64,000 nucleotides of DNA from Phyto melanocephala. Its lineage: Eukaryota > Arthropoda > Insecta > Diptera > Rhinophoridae. Below the pieces are notes generated by a model. The model did not search any database. It had not been told where the DNA came from and saw nothing but the letters and a program-made list of their open reading frames with translations. The first letter of the stretch is position 1. Every line of letters begins with the position of its first letter. The DNA lies in assembly GCA_941918925.1 (NCBI GenBank), contig OW799233.1, forward strand, positions 172,960,235 to 173,024,234, given 5' to 3'. Both the position numbers and the translations under genes were made by a program. Below are positions 46,949 to 59,424 of this stretch, in pieces.

Positions 46949-46985
46949 AACTGATTACTGTGTGGCTAAATGACTTATATTTATA
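46949..46985 (-). promoter_or_regulatory. Core promoter of gene D (TATA box and initiator)
   Basis: On the minus strand TATAAATA at 46978-46985 is followed by an insect-type initiator TCAGTT with its A at 46952, 33 nt from the first T of the TATA box. Predicted 5' UTR is about 107 nt. The same pair with the same spacing precedes gene E. Confidence 0.65.
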
Positions 46986-47445
46986 ATCCAATTACCTTTT
47001 AACCGTAATTAGTAGAATTCATATGAGACGTTTTCAAAAATGTGTAACCTTTCTATAATGCGAAAATCGTTATATTGTGCAAAAGTCTACATGAATTAAA
47101 CTTTGAAAAGTTTGTGTTTAAAAAAATATTTTGGAAATTCCCATATATAATCTAATCTTAAAAGAATGTGCTATCTAAAGAGTTTTATAATCCTTTTTGT
47201 TGTTAATTTTTATGAACAACGATAAGACTTTTGATTGATTAGGGAAACTAAATTTCAAATAACTAAATAGTATTACCTTAAGACTGAAGTATGCATTAAA
47301 ATAGAAATCGTCATAAAATGTTGTTACTACTATGCTTTTTAAAAAAAAAAAACTTACTACAATAAAAATATTTAACATGGAGATCATAAGGTCAATACTC
47401 AGGGACAAAAAGAAAGAATTACGCTTTAGTTTAGTTTAACAAGTG

Positions 47446-48660
47446 CGGTGATCGATTATTCGACATTTTTAAGAAACCGGTTTTCAAATAGTTTGCAATT
47501 TAGAATAAAAGAAAAAACCGGTTGCTTTTTTGAAAATTTAGAAAAAACCGGTTAACCGGTCGAATACATAATTCTTTCTTCTACCCATGACAGAGATGCA
47601 TATATAGGTATAAACTAGTTTGTTCTATGGTTTAATTGCATTTTAAGTTGACGCAAATTCAATGGCATTATTATAAAATGCCGTTATTTAAAATAAAGAT
47701 GTTAAAGTACAGACACTTTTTACCTTAAAGTGACCAAAAAGTTAAGTTTATGCTTCAATTACCTTTAACTTTTAAGGTTAAATTTATAAATTTAAAAATG
47801 AAAGTTTTTCTCTACACGAAACAAAATATGGCAACTAAATTGGGATTTTTTTTCTTTTCTCTTTCGACTTTTTTTATTTTAAGTTTTAATTTTCTAATAT
47901 AAGTGACTCAAAACAGTAAATAAATCATCAAAAATTTTATTTCGTTTTGTAAATAAAATGTATAAATTAACATTGTTGCCACTACACTTTTTAAGAACTA
48001 AATTAATTTCTGAAAACTAATCGGTATTTGCTCTTACTGCCATATTAAAAAAAAAAAACTTTGTCGTAATAATGAAAAATATTAAAAGGTCACTTCACTG
48101 CTTACTGTAGTGAAAAGTTAACTTTTATTAACATTAACTTTATAGCCAAGTTGTAATAATGATCCTTTACGTGCCAAACTATTTTAGTATACCAGTCATA
48201 TGTAGAAGCAAAATATTATGAAGATCGAAAATAAGACCAAAAAGTATTGCAAATTACAATAACTTGATCAAAAAACTTAACAGCTGATTATCACAGCAAA
48301 TTATAAGCGCAACAACGTATAAAATACCTGCTCTCCATTTAAAACAGATATTATTTAAGTCTAGTTATTTTTCTTATTTTACATTTGTTTCTGAAACAAC
48401 AACTAAATTTCGTACAATATTATGAAAGAAACTTTAATAAATTTTCTGATTTTTAGAAATTTTTTGAGTAATAAATATAGTATGATACGTTTGGTTACAA
48501 AGAAAAAAGAACATAAAACTAAAAATGAAAAACCGGCTTCAGTGAGTAAAAAAACCGGTGGATTCGACATTCGAAAAATTAAAATTTGGAAAAAACCGCC
48601 AGCTGAAAGAGTAAAAACACTGGGGTTTCCACCGGTTGTAAAACCGAGTCGATCACCCTA
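47446..48660. mobile_element. 1.2-kb element with 10-bp direct repeats and AACCGGTT motifs
   Basis: TTAACAAGTG occurs at 47436-47445 and again at 48661-48670. Inside, the termini are related by inversion: GGTGATCGATTATTCGAC at left, complement of right end GGTGATCGACTCGG. AACCGGTT occurs at 47475, 47516 and 47546, AACCGGTC at 47554, and further CCGGTT or CCGGTG cores lie at 48530-48640. The interior frame 48422-48664 is lysine-rich without a domain. TSD length suggests hAT-like or similar; class unproven. Confidence 0.6.
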
Positions 48661-48884
48661 TTAACAAGTGAGAGAATTATAAAAAATAATGTTTTAAACA
48701 CTGATATTCTAATAAATCATATTCGGGATTTTTAGCAAAAGGGATATCGAAGCTACTTTTCAAAAACTTTGATAAAGTCTATATATAAAATCATTTGAAT
48801 GAACAAACAAATTCCATGCATATATTCGGCTATCCCGAATATCATTTGCGCTTCACCTTATATAATAGAAAAGTATAAACAGGT

Positions 48885-49540
48885 ATGATTACTATTTTCG
48901 GTCTTTCCGAATCTGATAAAAATCTTTACATTAGACATAGAACTTTTTTTGACTCAGAGTCAACAATAAACCATCTGGTTGTAAATTTTCGACAAGAAGC
49001 GGCAATAGGGCACCTTCCTGGTGCTGGCACAGGACGAACGGTGTACACCGATGACAATATTGAAATGGTACAGAGGAGTATTCGGGAAGATGGAGAAACA
49101 TCAACCAGGAGACGTTCAACACAACTTGAGCTCTCACAAGCGTCGCTGCAGAGAATTTTGCACAAAATTTTTTAAGGCCAGTCGTGGAAAGCCATCCGCA
49201 AGTATGGTTCCAACAAGATGGAGCCACAGCGCACACTGCATGGGACACAATAGCTCTTTTACGGGACATCTTTGCTGAACGAAATTTTTCGCGGACAAGT
49301 GTTTTTTTTCACCGGATTTAACCGCTCCAGACTGTTTTCTTTGGGGTTACTTGAAAGGAAAAGTCTACATTAATAAGCCTAGAACCATCCAGCAATTAAA
49401 AAGCAATATACACGACGAAATAAACAACATAAGATCTAAAGTTTTGCGAAAGGTTATGGAAAATGTGTTGGAAATAGCACGAATTTGCTTAGCAGAAAAT
49501 GGTCACCACTTGCGAGATATTATTTTCCATAACTAAACTA
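48885..49540 (+). mobile_element. Internally deleted mariner transposase relic
   Basis: Plus-strand frames give an N-terminal part (NFRQEAAIGHLPGAGTGRTV, then QRSIREDGETSTRRRSTQLE and SLQRILHK) joined directly to the C-terminal part (VWFQQDGATAHTAWDTIALL; CFLWGYLKGKVYINKPRTIQ; ENGHHLRDIIFHN). The catalytic middle is deleted and a frameshift near 49290 separates the pieces. This is a non-autonomous remnant 2 kb upstream of gene D. Confidence 0.8.
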
Positions 49541-49559
49541 AAAATATTCCCCATTTACA

Positions 49560-49945
49560 TATATATGTGACAGCGCTTAGAGAAAGGGACCTAAGGGTAA
49601 AAATGGGTTTTGTTGAGGAGAGCCAATTTAAAGATTAAATGATTTTTCTATTTTTAAAATTGTTAATAAGGAAAAAATAAATTTGTTGTAGTTTCGTAAA
49701 ATCAAGTAATTTAGTAGGGAACAAATGAAAATAAACAAATATTACCGTTAGGTCTGTTTCTATTTGCGCTCAGAATCGTCGACTTCACTTTTATAAAACG
49801 CGCATATCTCTGGGAGGGAACACTTTTGGGGCATGGGATCAGTCTCATTCGATGCTCAGATGTTGTCCACATCAAAAAAAAAAAAAAGTGAAAATTCTTT
49901 TTTTTTTACCCTAAGGTCCCTTTCTCTATGCGCTGTCACATATAC
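49560..49945. mobile_element. MITE with about 40-bp TIRs
   Basis: TATATGTGACAGCGCTTAGA at left and the complement of the right end TATATGTGACAGCGCATAGA continue through GAAAGGGACCTNAGGGTAAAA. The interior is non-coding. It lies directly after the mariner relic. Confidence 0.8.
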
Positions 49946-50894
49946 TGTATTAAAAAAAATGTACATATAATTATTTCTTAATTAAAAAGATATAACGAAT
50001 TCAAACCCCTTCGTTAATTGTGGACCATTCAGTATAAGCCCATTAAATTTGTTTTGCGAAATTGCAAAATTTTCAAAGTTTTGTACACGTTTTTCTTTAT
50101 ACAACTTATAATGATATTAATGTTCCAAGGCCCGTTTAATACAACCAAAAACAAATTTTCTATAGAAACTGTTGTTCTAATATTGAAATATTTAAAAATA
50201 AGTAGCAAGTTATCAAAAACTTGCATAGTGTAATCGCGTTTGGTGCGGAACATTTTTGAAGTAAAATCACTTAAAAAAATGATATTCGTTAATTGTAAAA
50301 TTTTGCCAGCACATGGTGGTATTCCAAATTTTTTATATGCCTAATTTACATATGTAGATACAATGACCATATTGTAGTTTAGCCTAGATTTCAGACTCTG
50401 TTATAAGTCATCTTGCTTTATTATTTCCGACATCATCTCCAATTTTGAATTTTACAAACTAAAAAACAGTAATTAACTGGTCAATCGCTTCGATTTGATA
50501 CCAACATTATGGGGATTAAATTTTTTACACAATTTTGTCTCATTAATATGAAATACGAATATATTTAAGTCTTATTATCTTTATGATGACTATAACAGCT
50601 AGAAAAACAATCCATCGTTAAATGTCTGAGGACAAAAGCCGCCCGGCTTGTTTTATCTTTCACAGACTGTTTTAGTTTGTTTTGAATAATTTTTAATTTA
50701 TTATTAATTCTATTAATAATATATATGAATTGATAGATAAGTTTTTATTACAAAATTCAAGCTTAAATTATCTGTGACATAACTACAAATATACAAAACA
50801 GCTCGATACAGTTTTCTTTAAGTTTTTGCTTTATGAGTTAAAGTCTTTCTACTTGTGACCATCGATATGTAATCCATTATCAGTTATTATCTCT
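49946..50894. other. Downstream region of gene E
   Basis: AT-rich DNA without a supported gene. Overlapping frames at 50018-50253 on both strands show no domain. Confidence 0.35.
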
Positions 50895-53800
50895 TCAGTG
50901 AAAGATCATGACAATAAACGCTATTACTACTGAGGACACAATAGAGAGGCTTTTTATACCAGCACCACTTTTGCCATGTTGTCGCAATAAGTTTTTTATT
51001 GATCCTAAGTATTTGCTGGACCATTCCAGATTGAACTCAACAGTCTTGACAGCTTTTTCTAAAGTACTAATTAAACTGCCGAATTTGTCTTTGTGTTTAA
51101 CATTAAAATCTTTTAGTTTTTTAAGCTGAGCTTCAGTTGTAAAACGAGACGCTATGTTGGAGACTAAAGAAACAACCGAAGAGTAGCCACCCATTCTGAA
51201 AGAATAAATAAATAAAAAAAAAAATTTAATTTACTCTAAACTGTGCAAAGCAAATAGAAATGTTACACTTACGAGTTTGCTAATTCTTCAAGATTTTGTT
51301 CGACCAAGTCGAATATGAACTCAATATTTTCATTGTTTTTAGTGTACAAGCTCGATAAAGCGCTAGACTTATCTTGACGACGTACTTCATCGGAGATAAC
51401 TATATTGAAAAATGTGGTAACCAGTTTGCGGTCCTTAACACAACCTAATGAGTTCAACAGCAATATTTCTTCTGTAACAACGGTTTCTGTCTTGAATTTG
51501 TTGTAAAGTTTGTTAAAGTCTTGTTCGTTGCCTTCACGCATGGCAGTACAATAGACAACGGAGCGAATGTTGACGGGAACGGGTTCAGCCTTCAAGTTTT
51601 TGTTGAAATACGATTTAGCCTTTGCAATGCATTCAGTGTTGCCAAATGAACATGACCAGGCCAAAATATTGGCACGGTTGTAGATATCCAACGTAGTGTC
51701 TTCTGCGTTTTCCTCAAAGCCCAATTTATCGTAGGCCTTATTGCTGATGTAACGGATGTAGCGAGCAAAATCATGAGTTTCGGTACCCAAACGTATTGTT
51801 ATATAACTAAACCCATTGAATGCGGCAGTCCAGGGCAGGTAGTTAGTTTCTGTTTTCAAATAATCTAAGACTTGGAAAGCCAAGCTATATTCTATTTCAC
51901 CAGCACGAGCCAAATTAAGAAGATCATCAACAATCTGGGCACGATTCAACTCATGAATACCATCCCAGTTTTCAGTGGGAAGTTTGTTTTGAATTTCACG
52001 CCACGTTTTAATATCATAATTGACACGATAGTAGCCAGTTTCTTGAATATTACCAATTATCCAAGTAGCGTCTTTATTAATTGTAATGGTTATGGGAGTA
52101 TCCTCAAGGAACAATTTAGGACTGGCATTTTCGAAATTCTTCTCGGCACTTGTTGTGTAGGTGATTGGTGTAGTGTATATTAAAGTTGAATCGGATATAT
52201 TGAAGTCTTTTAATAAGAAACGTTTTTGACTAATTTTTACAGCAGAATCGCTAATACGTTCGAAGTCAACAACGGGATAACCGACTTGAGTGGTAAAGGA
52301 AGCATATTTTTTGTAGTTACTGGGCCAATATCTTTTCCAAATAGAAAAAAGATCCGAGGGAATAGTGTTGGTATATTGGCTAAAGTTTAAAATAAGTTTT
52401 TTTAGTGATTTTATAATTTTTAAATTTATTGAAAATAAAACTTACTGAGTCTTAAGATATTCAGTCATGGCTGTTCTAAAGTTCTCTTCTCCCAAAATGT
52501 ACTTAGTCATACGGATGAAAGTTGCTGCTTTGTTGTATGTAATGCTACTGGTTAAATATTCGGGGACGTGGTTGCTGTCAATGCTAATGGGCTTAGTAAT
52601 ATTAGTGGCATCCATACCCATGACACTTTGAATTTGATCGACAACAAATTGCTTGTCCATATCAAAAGATTTTTCAACCTAAAGATATGCAATAAATACT
52701 TTTATAAAAAAAGTTGAACATACACCTCGAATTTGGAGTATTTCTGGTAGGGAATTTTATCAAAAAAAAAAAAAAAAATTTTCTCCTGTTTGAATTTCTT
52801 GTTATATCTTAACGGTCTAATTCATAAAAATTAAAAGAGCTTTATAAGAGGTTTTTAAGTCACATTTCCTTACAAAATTAGTTTAATAAACCCCTTATAA
52901 ACCTTTAATAACTTTTATAAATAAGGCAGTAAGTATTTACATTCGGATATTTAATTGTGTTTGCTGTAGAGGCCGTTGACCTATACCTAAATCCCAGTTT
53001 CTATAAAAAGTGAAGTTTTTATGGAATTTTTTTCTTAAGAGTTAAGGGTGCAAAGAACATCTTATCAGAGAACAGAATAAAACCATTCACGTTTGCTGCC
53101 TATTCACAAATTCATTGCTTTTGTATTGCCTTTAATTGATAATAAAAAATGTGTATTGACATTAGAATACTCATTTCTTTTTCTGCTTGCACTCTCAACA
53201 ATCTCTTTTTGTAATGATGTCGTATGAAAGCACTGGAAACATTCGCACCATTCGTTCAGTATTCGTTGAAATTTGTGTGTACAATTTGTAAACAACTAGT
53301 TTTGCTTTTGTACATACATATATGCATATGTATATATATATAAGAAGATAAATGATTTGATAATTGCATTTACTTTTTTTCAACACCATAAATATATTAA
53401 GTTCAATTGTTGCATCACTTACAGAAATTTTTTTAAAGATCATTAAAACCGTTCATAAATTTTTCTCAGTATTCGTTGCTTATTCAATCAGCATTAAAAT
53501 CATTCATACCATTCGCTCGGTATTCGTTGCTTTTGCGACTGTTAGTTTACTTTTGTAGAAGACAAGCAATGCACGATTCGTTATTCGTTACACTCCCTGA
53601 TTGTAAATTATGTTATGGATTGCTTTTCCAAATTGATGTATGTATATTGTCAACAAAAGGCATAAAATAGACATATCAAACCGTTCTCCGCCTCTAATAC
53701 ATGTATATGTACATAAAACAGTAACGAGAATGATGAGTGTGAAAAATTTGAACTTTAGGTTCCTTTTTCATTGAAATATTGAAATTCGATTTTTAAGGGT

Positions 53801-56800
53801 GTAAAAAGGGTAAAATCAGTTAAACTAAAAAAGATACAGATTAAGCTGAAAAGGTTTTTTTTTACACATATACAATAGATTTGTAAACTTAGTGGCTTAT
53901 GGTACAAGCTTAGATTGAAAAGTATATGGTCGACCAAAAATTAGTTTTTTTCTATTTTAGTTGACAAATAGTTGAAGTACGTTTGTGAGCATAGATTCCT
54001 TACATTAGTGACTATTGATCCGAGGTGAGACTAAAAATGTTATGGGCTACAAAAAACGTCCTTTTTTGTATTTTATGGTCCTTTTTGTATTTTTACGTTT
54101 ATAAAACTAGTATTTTGAATTTAGAGACTATTAACGATTCAAATTGAGAATGAAAATGGCTTGGGTGACAAAAATGGTATTTACTTATTTGCATTGTTAC
54201 TGAAATTTTTGGTTTTTGTACGCTCGTGAACATAAAGAGTGGAAATGTTATGGGCGTATGTTTATGGCACTTTTTGTATTTTCTACGTTTTTAAAGTTTG
54301 AAAGACAAATGTGGGCATAGAGACAGAAAATGTCATGGGCGAATAAAAAGGTACTTTTTCGTATTTCATGGTACCTTTTGTATTTTCTACGTTTTCGAAG
54401 ATAGAATTTTGAAATTGGAGACTATTGATTCAAGTTGAAAATTAAAATAATGTAGGTGACAAAAAGGTAATTTTTTCGCAGTTTTGTTGCATGTATTTTT
54501 ATACCCGCCACCAAAAAAAATGGTGGGGGTATATTCATTTTGTCATTCCGTTTGTAACACATCGAAATATCCATTTTAGACCCCATAAAGTATATATATT
54601 CTGAATCAGGGTTTGATTTGATGACGATCTAGCTATGTCCGTCCGTCTGTCCGTCTGTTGAAAGCACGATGGAGGTCGCACCGAAAAAGCTAGGGGGCTC
54701 AAATTTTGCCAGAATCTTTCTTATAGACAAGGTTTGTTTGTCATTGAAAATGGGCTAAATCGAAATATTAGGAAGAGAGTTATAGCTCATAAAGCAAGAG
54801 TAGGTCGAAAAAACCGTGTCCGTCGAACATCGAATAAAATGGAATTGTGTCCAAACGCATTAACGTATCGTCATGAAACTTCGAATATTTCCTGAACAAA
54901 AACAATATTTTTCCCTGAAAATTATCTAAATCTATGCATTAGGAGAGGAGTTATCGATCAAAATGTACGAAAATTTATACCGCACAGTGTATTTTTCGGT
55001 ATATTTAAAAACAAAAACGTCATAAAAGCAACAAAATGGGATGTACGACTCTGAAATTTTGCACACTTTGCTTTTTGGTTAGACGCTTTTTTGTAACGGA
55101 AAATCAATGTGCCACGCACACTTTTACACCCACCTCCCATATAACGATTTACTTAAAATTCATATAATTTCTCTATTAATAAAGATTTTGGAATTATAAA
55201 GGGCTATATTGAAACACCTAAGTTGTACTCATTCGCAAAAATAACTTTGACACGCCTACTATAACGCCCACTTTTCACGTTATCTACCGTAAATGAAATT
55301 TAAAAGCTCATAAAACCGCCAAAATTAGAGGTATGATGATAAAATTTGCTACGTATATCCCCCTAGGCATTGTCATTACTGTGCCAGAAAATTAAGGTGC
55401 CACGCCCACTTTTACGCCCACCTCCCATATAACGTTTTAACTAAAATTCATATAATTTCTCTTTTAATAAAGATTTTGGAATAACAAAGGGCTATATTGA
55501 AACACCTAAGTTGTACCCATTCGCAAAAACAACTTTGACACGCCTACTATAACGCCCACTTTTCACGTTATCTACCGTTAATGAAATTTAAAAGCTCATA
55601 AAATCGCCAAAATTTGAGGTATGATGATCCATACGTATATCCTTCTAATAAATGTAATTGTTGTGCCAAAAAGTTTAGGTGACATGCCACTTTAACGCCT
55701 ACCTCCCATATAACGGCTTATCTTAAATTCATGTAATTTCTCTATTGACAAAGTTTTTGGGAAAATAAAGGACTATATTGAAATATCTTAGTTGTATTTA
55801 TTAGCAGAAACTTTATTGACACGCCTACTTTAACGTCCACTTTCATTGAAAGACTACCTTTACAAAAGCATTTTAGTAGCATATCGAAGACATAAAGGGT
55901 GGTTAAATTTTAAGACCGATGTTGAATTTAAATAAAACACAAATTATTATTATTATTATGGTTCAATTATGTATTTAACAAAATATCGGCCAAATGGCCC
56001 CCCCATCCTTGGCGCCACTCCTCTATCTGATGGTCCAAATTTTCAATGACAATGCTTATGCTCAATTGTTGGGCATGATGATGAGGCGAGGTTGACTGCT
56101 CTTTTGCCACACTATCGCAAAAACCAGCAGTAGTTCCCATTCAACGAACTAAGAAGGCATTCACAGATTTTCTAACATTTTATACAGACCTGTGTTGCAG
56201 AAATTTAAATATTTTTTACAATTCTCCCGATTGTGGACGAATTTGAACGATTTTGTTGATCAAAAGAATTACGAAGTGCACAAAATGTATCTTGATTTGA
56301 ACGCCCATTTTCATAAAAAACCTGAATAACTTTAAAGCGTTGCTCATTTGCGTATCTTTCCACGGATCAAATTGAGTAAGTTTGAGACTGAGAAATGTCA
56401 AATGAAATGCAGAAAACAAATTTAAAGACTAGGTGTTCACCTTCAACATGGGCCCTTAAAATTTAACCACCCTCTACAAAGAAAGTGATACATATTTTAT
56501 TATAAAGAGATTATTCCATAGCGATTAACAAAATAATAAATATTGTGCTTTAAATGTACACAAAATTGGTGGTGGGTATAAAAGATTCGGCACAGCCGAA
56601 TATAGTGCTCTTACTTGTTTCACATTCAAATTAGTGACTTTTGATCGGGGTTGAGAATGATGATACTCTTTCTACTATTTGTCGTCCTTTTTATATTTTT
56701 TATGTTTTTTAATATACATTTTTTTGGAAACTACAATCGTTTTTCGCTTACAACTTATACATTTTATTTAATTTGACTGGCAACTTCCTTATTCCAGATG

Positions 56801-59250
56801 GAAATGCCAAAAATTATCTAAGTAGAAGAAGTGAAATACTCCCATGACCATTATAGCATAGCTGAGAAATAGCGTTAAAAGAAATATTAAAATTTGGTTC
56901 AAACACTATTAATATATTAATAATAATATTAATGCAAAATTGGAATGCAATACCAGTTAAATTTTTATTTTTTTATAAAAACTAACAAGGAAATAACATT
57001 AGTTAAAATAAGATATTAAAAAATCGACTTATTATCTTTTGGATAAGGGCATAGTTTTTGAAAGCAACGAATGTGAAAACATGTTTTAGAAAATCTTCAA
57101 ATTAGAAAAATAATTTTCAGCGTGTTTTGTTGTTTTTATAATAACACAAAAAAGACCACTCTTGGATTTTAAAAATGTTAAATAAATTACTAGTACTATA
57201 ATACACTTGCACCCACAGCATATTTAAAATCTGTCTTCTAGTAAATACAACGTAAAAATTTTGTTGTTGGAACTAGAAACTTACTACCTTTGTAATAGTG
57301 TTATAATTATAAGAGCCGGAGAACTTTAAATTAAAGGTACGGTTTTCTATTATTGATTTGACACTTCTAGGTTGTTTTGAGGTAAGTTGGTTGGTGACTT
57401 ACCACGAATAAACTCACTCCAGTACAACGATTAGTTCAAAATGTTAATAAAAGAGAATTGGCGTATTTGAAACGTAAATTATCCATAAGATATTATCGAA
57501 ACACTAATGCATTCAGAGAAACTCACTGTTCGGTGGGAATTATGGGCCGGTAAAATCATTGGTTTACATTTCATCACAAATAATGATGGTCAGAAAGATA
57601 AGGAGTTGGAGAAATGCTTACCTAGTTTTTTGTGCCTCAATTGAAAGCTATTAGTATTGCCGACATGTTTGTAGTTTTACAGGATGGTGGGACATACAAA
57701 CGCTGTAATAAAAAACCGATAAACCTTTGAAATGGATCTGTCTATCTAGGGATATATAAAGTCCCAGATCTATGCAGATAAGCTGGACTTGTTTAAGCAT
57801 TTAAATATTCGACACGTTATTGTGGAAAAAAGCCCACTTTTTGCGAAGGATGTGCAAAACTGGACATCCGAAATACGCCATGTAAACATTAATTAATAAT
57901 AAAGCCAACTGGATAAATATTGTTTAATTTTGAAAATTTTCACGTATTACATTGACTTACCATTTGGGTAGCAAAATACTGGAAATAACGAGCAAAACCT
58001 TCATTTAACCAGGCATAAGTCCACCAATCACAAGTTACCAAATCACCATACCACATATGGGCTTGTTCGTGAGCCACTACAGACGCGATACTTTGTTTCG
58101 AACTTAAAGAACTGTGTTGCTCGTCATAGAGTAGGTTGCGTTCTCTGAATGTTAAGAGACCCCAATTTTCCATAGCACCAGCGGCAAAGTCAGGAATAGC
58201 AGCCAAATGCATTTTATCATTCCCAGTTGAGTAGTATGAGATGCCCATATAATCATCCATGGCCTTGAGCAGTTGTTTGCCAATTTCGAAACTGTAAGCG
58301 GTTTGAGTGTAATATTCAGGTCTGGCAAGAACACCGAACTCACCATCAAAACGATCATGAAATTCGGATACAATGAAGGCCAAAATATATGAAGACATTT
58401 TGGGTGTAGTGGCATAAACATCAGTAACATAGTCACTGCAAACAACAATAAAATTTTTAAAAATACATTTTTAAGAAAGAATCACAATAATATTATATAA
58501 CTTACCCTTCAGGCTTAATTGCAATAAGGCGAGAAGGACCAGAAGTTTTTAAACTACGATGACGTGTTAAAGAAAGATCAAAGGTGGCCTTGAAATTAGG
58601 TTCATCAAAAGAAGGGAAGACACGTCGGGCATGAGAGCCTTGGAACTGAGTAGAACCAAGCCATCTGTGCACAAACAGTATTTAACATTGATATTTTTCA
58701 GTTGCATATTTTTCTAACATTTATATGGATTTTTCACAACTTACTTGGTAACATTTTTAGAAGTTTTATATGAACTGCGATAGAAACCGAACATATCATC
58801 CTTCATGCTGCCAGTGTATACGTAATGCAAAATATAGGATACGTTAGCCTGCAAGTCTTCGTTAAAATTGTAGACCACTACATCATTCAAACTATGGAGA
58901 GTAGCTTTGGGTAGATCTTTTATGACCTCTGGCGTATCCTTTTTATAGTATTCACTTATGGTTACATCTAGGTATTTGACATGCAGCTGAATCTCTTTGG
59001 TGTTTTGTTGAGCTTGAATCTCAATATAACATTCACCATCGAATTTAAAAGCCTTTTCATGACTCTCATTTAGATAAGGCTTGAGGTTGATTCGGTAATT
59101 GATGGGCCTAATATTTAAAGGTAAACGATAATTAATATCATCTATAGGCAGGGGACTTTTACTATCTTCAGGGAATGGGGCAGCATATATCAAGCATAAT
59201 ACTCCTACCAAAAATGTAATAACTGACGGTTTTGTCATTATGTGAAGCAT
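50895..59250 (-). CDS. M1 aminopeptidase N E, GPI-anchored type, with long intron 3
   Basis: Exons: 58745-59250, 58506-58664, 57961-58435, 52446-52678, 51273-52379 and 50895-51195; 926 residues. Signal peptide MTKPSVITFLVGVLCLIYAA follows the second ATG (59238); the first adds four residues. FPSFDEP, GAMENWG and HEQAHMWYGDL (about residue 344, NEGF 18 on) are kept. The catalytic-tyrosine helix reads TYNKAATFIRM, with alanine in place of the glycine of the other four genes. WPSNYKKYASFTTQVGYP lacks five residues present in C and D. The C terminus ends in a hydrophobic GPI-type tail (SIVSSVVIAFIVMIFH). Intron 3 is 5.3 kb, swollen by a 2.1-kb dispersed element and a mariner relic; all splice sites remain good. 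First gene of the cluster in transcription order. Confidence 0.93.
52679..53939. other. Gene E intron 3, 3' part
   Basis: Non-coding. Short dispersed ATTCG(T/C)TCxGTATTCGTTG units recur near 53245, 53465, 53510 and 53575, and a CATACATATATGCATATG microsatellite lies near 53312. Confidence 0.4.
53940..54495. repeat. Degenerate tandem array of about 120-150 bp units, part 1
   Basis: Units share the order TTAGTGACTATTGATxxxxxTTGAGA, ATGTTATGGG, CTTTTTGTATTTT and TACGTTT. The array resumes at 56620-56760 after the inserted 2.1-kb element, so it was split by that insertion. Confidence 0.6.
54496..56619 (+). mobile_element. Dispersed 2.1-kb element, copy 2
   Basis: Nearly identical in order and sequence to 30729-32900, with the same start TTTTTATACCCGCC, internal 290-bp repeats, nested MITE and terminal hairpin. 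It lies in gene E intron 3, in the opposite orientation to transcription, and interrupts an older tandem array. Confidence 0.85.
55895..56474 (-). mobile_element. Nested mariner-like MITE in copy 2
   Basis: Same TIRs (AAGGGTGGTTAAATTTTAAG at left) and same position as 32153-32755 in copy 1, with small indels (a longer right end containing GGGCCCTTAAAA). Confidence 0.8.
57400..57895 (+). mobile_element. Mariner transposase relic in gene E intron 3
   Basis: Plus-strand frames read EKLTVRWELWAGKIIGLHFI, then FVPQLKAISIADMFVVLQDG, then GYIKSQIYADKLDLFKHLNI with HVIVEKSPL. These match in order the V-W-GIIGPYFF, QQDGA and GYVKDKVYADKP segments of mariner transposases. Frames are broken. Confidence 0.7.
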
Positions 59251-59387
59251 TTTGGTGTTCCAATTATAACTGCCTTTCAGCAGTTATTTTTTTATAAGAT
59301 ATCCTTAGTTAACTTTGAGCACTCACTACTTCAATTTTGTACTAAGCACAGAATTTTTTTATATTATATGACTGAAATATGGGAATT

Positions 59388-59424
59388 AACTGAATGCCGT
59401 TTAGCTGCATAACTTATATTTATA
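59388..59424 (-). promoter_or_regulatory. Core promoter of gene E (TATA box and initiator)
   Basis: TATAAATA on the minus strand at 59417-59424 is followed by TCAGTT with its A at 59391, the same 33-nt spacing as in gene D. Predicted 5' UTR about 141 nt to the first ATG. Confidence 0.65.
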
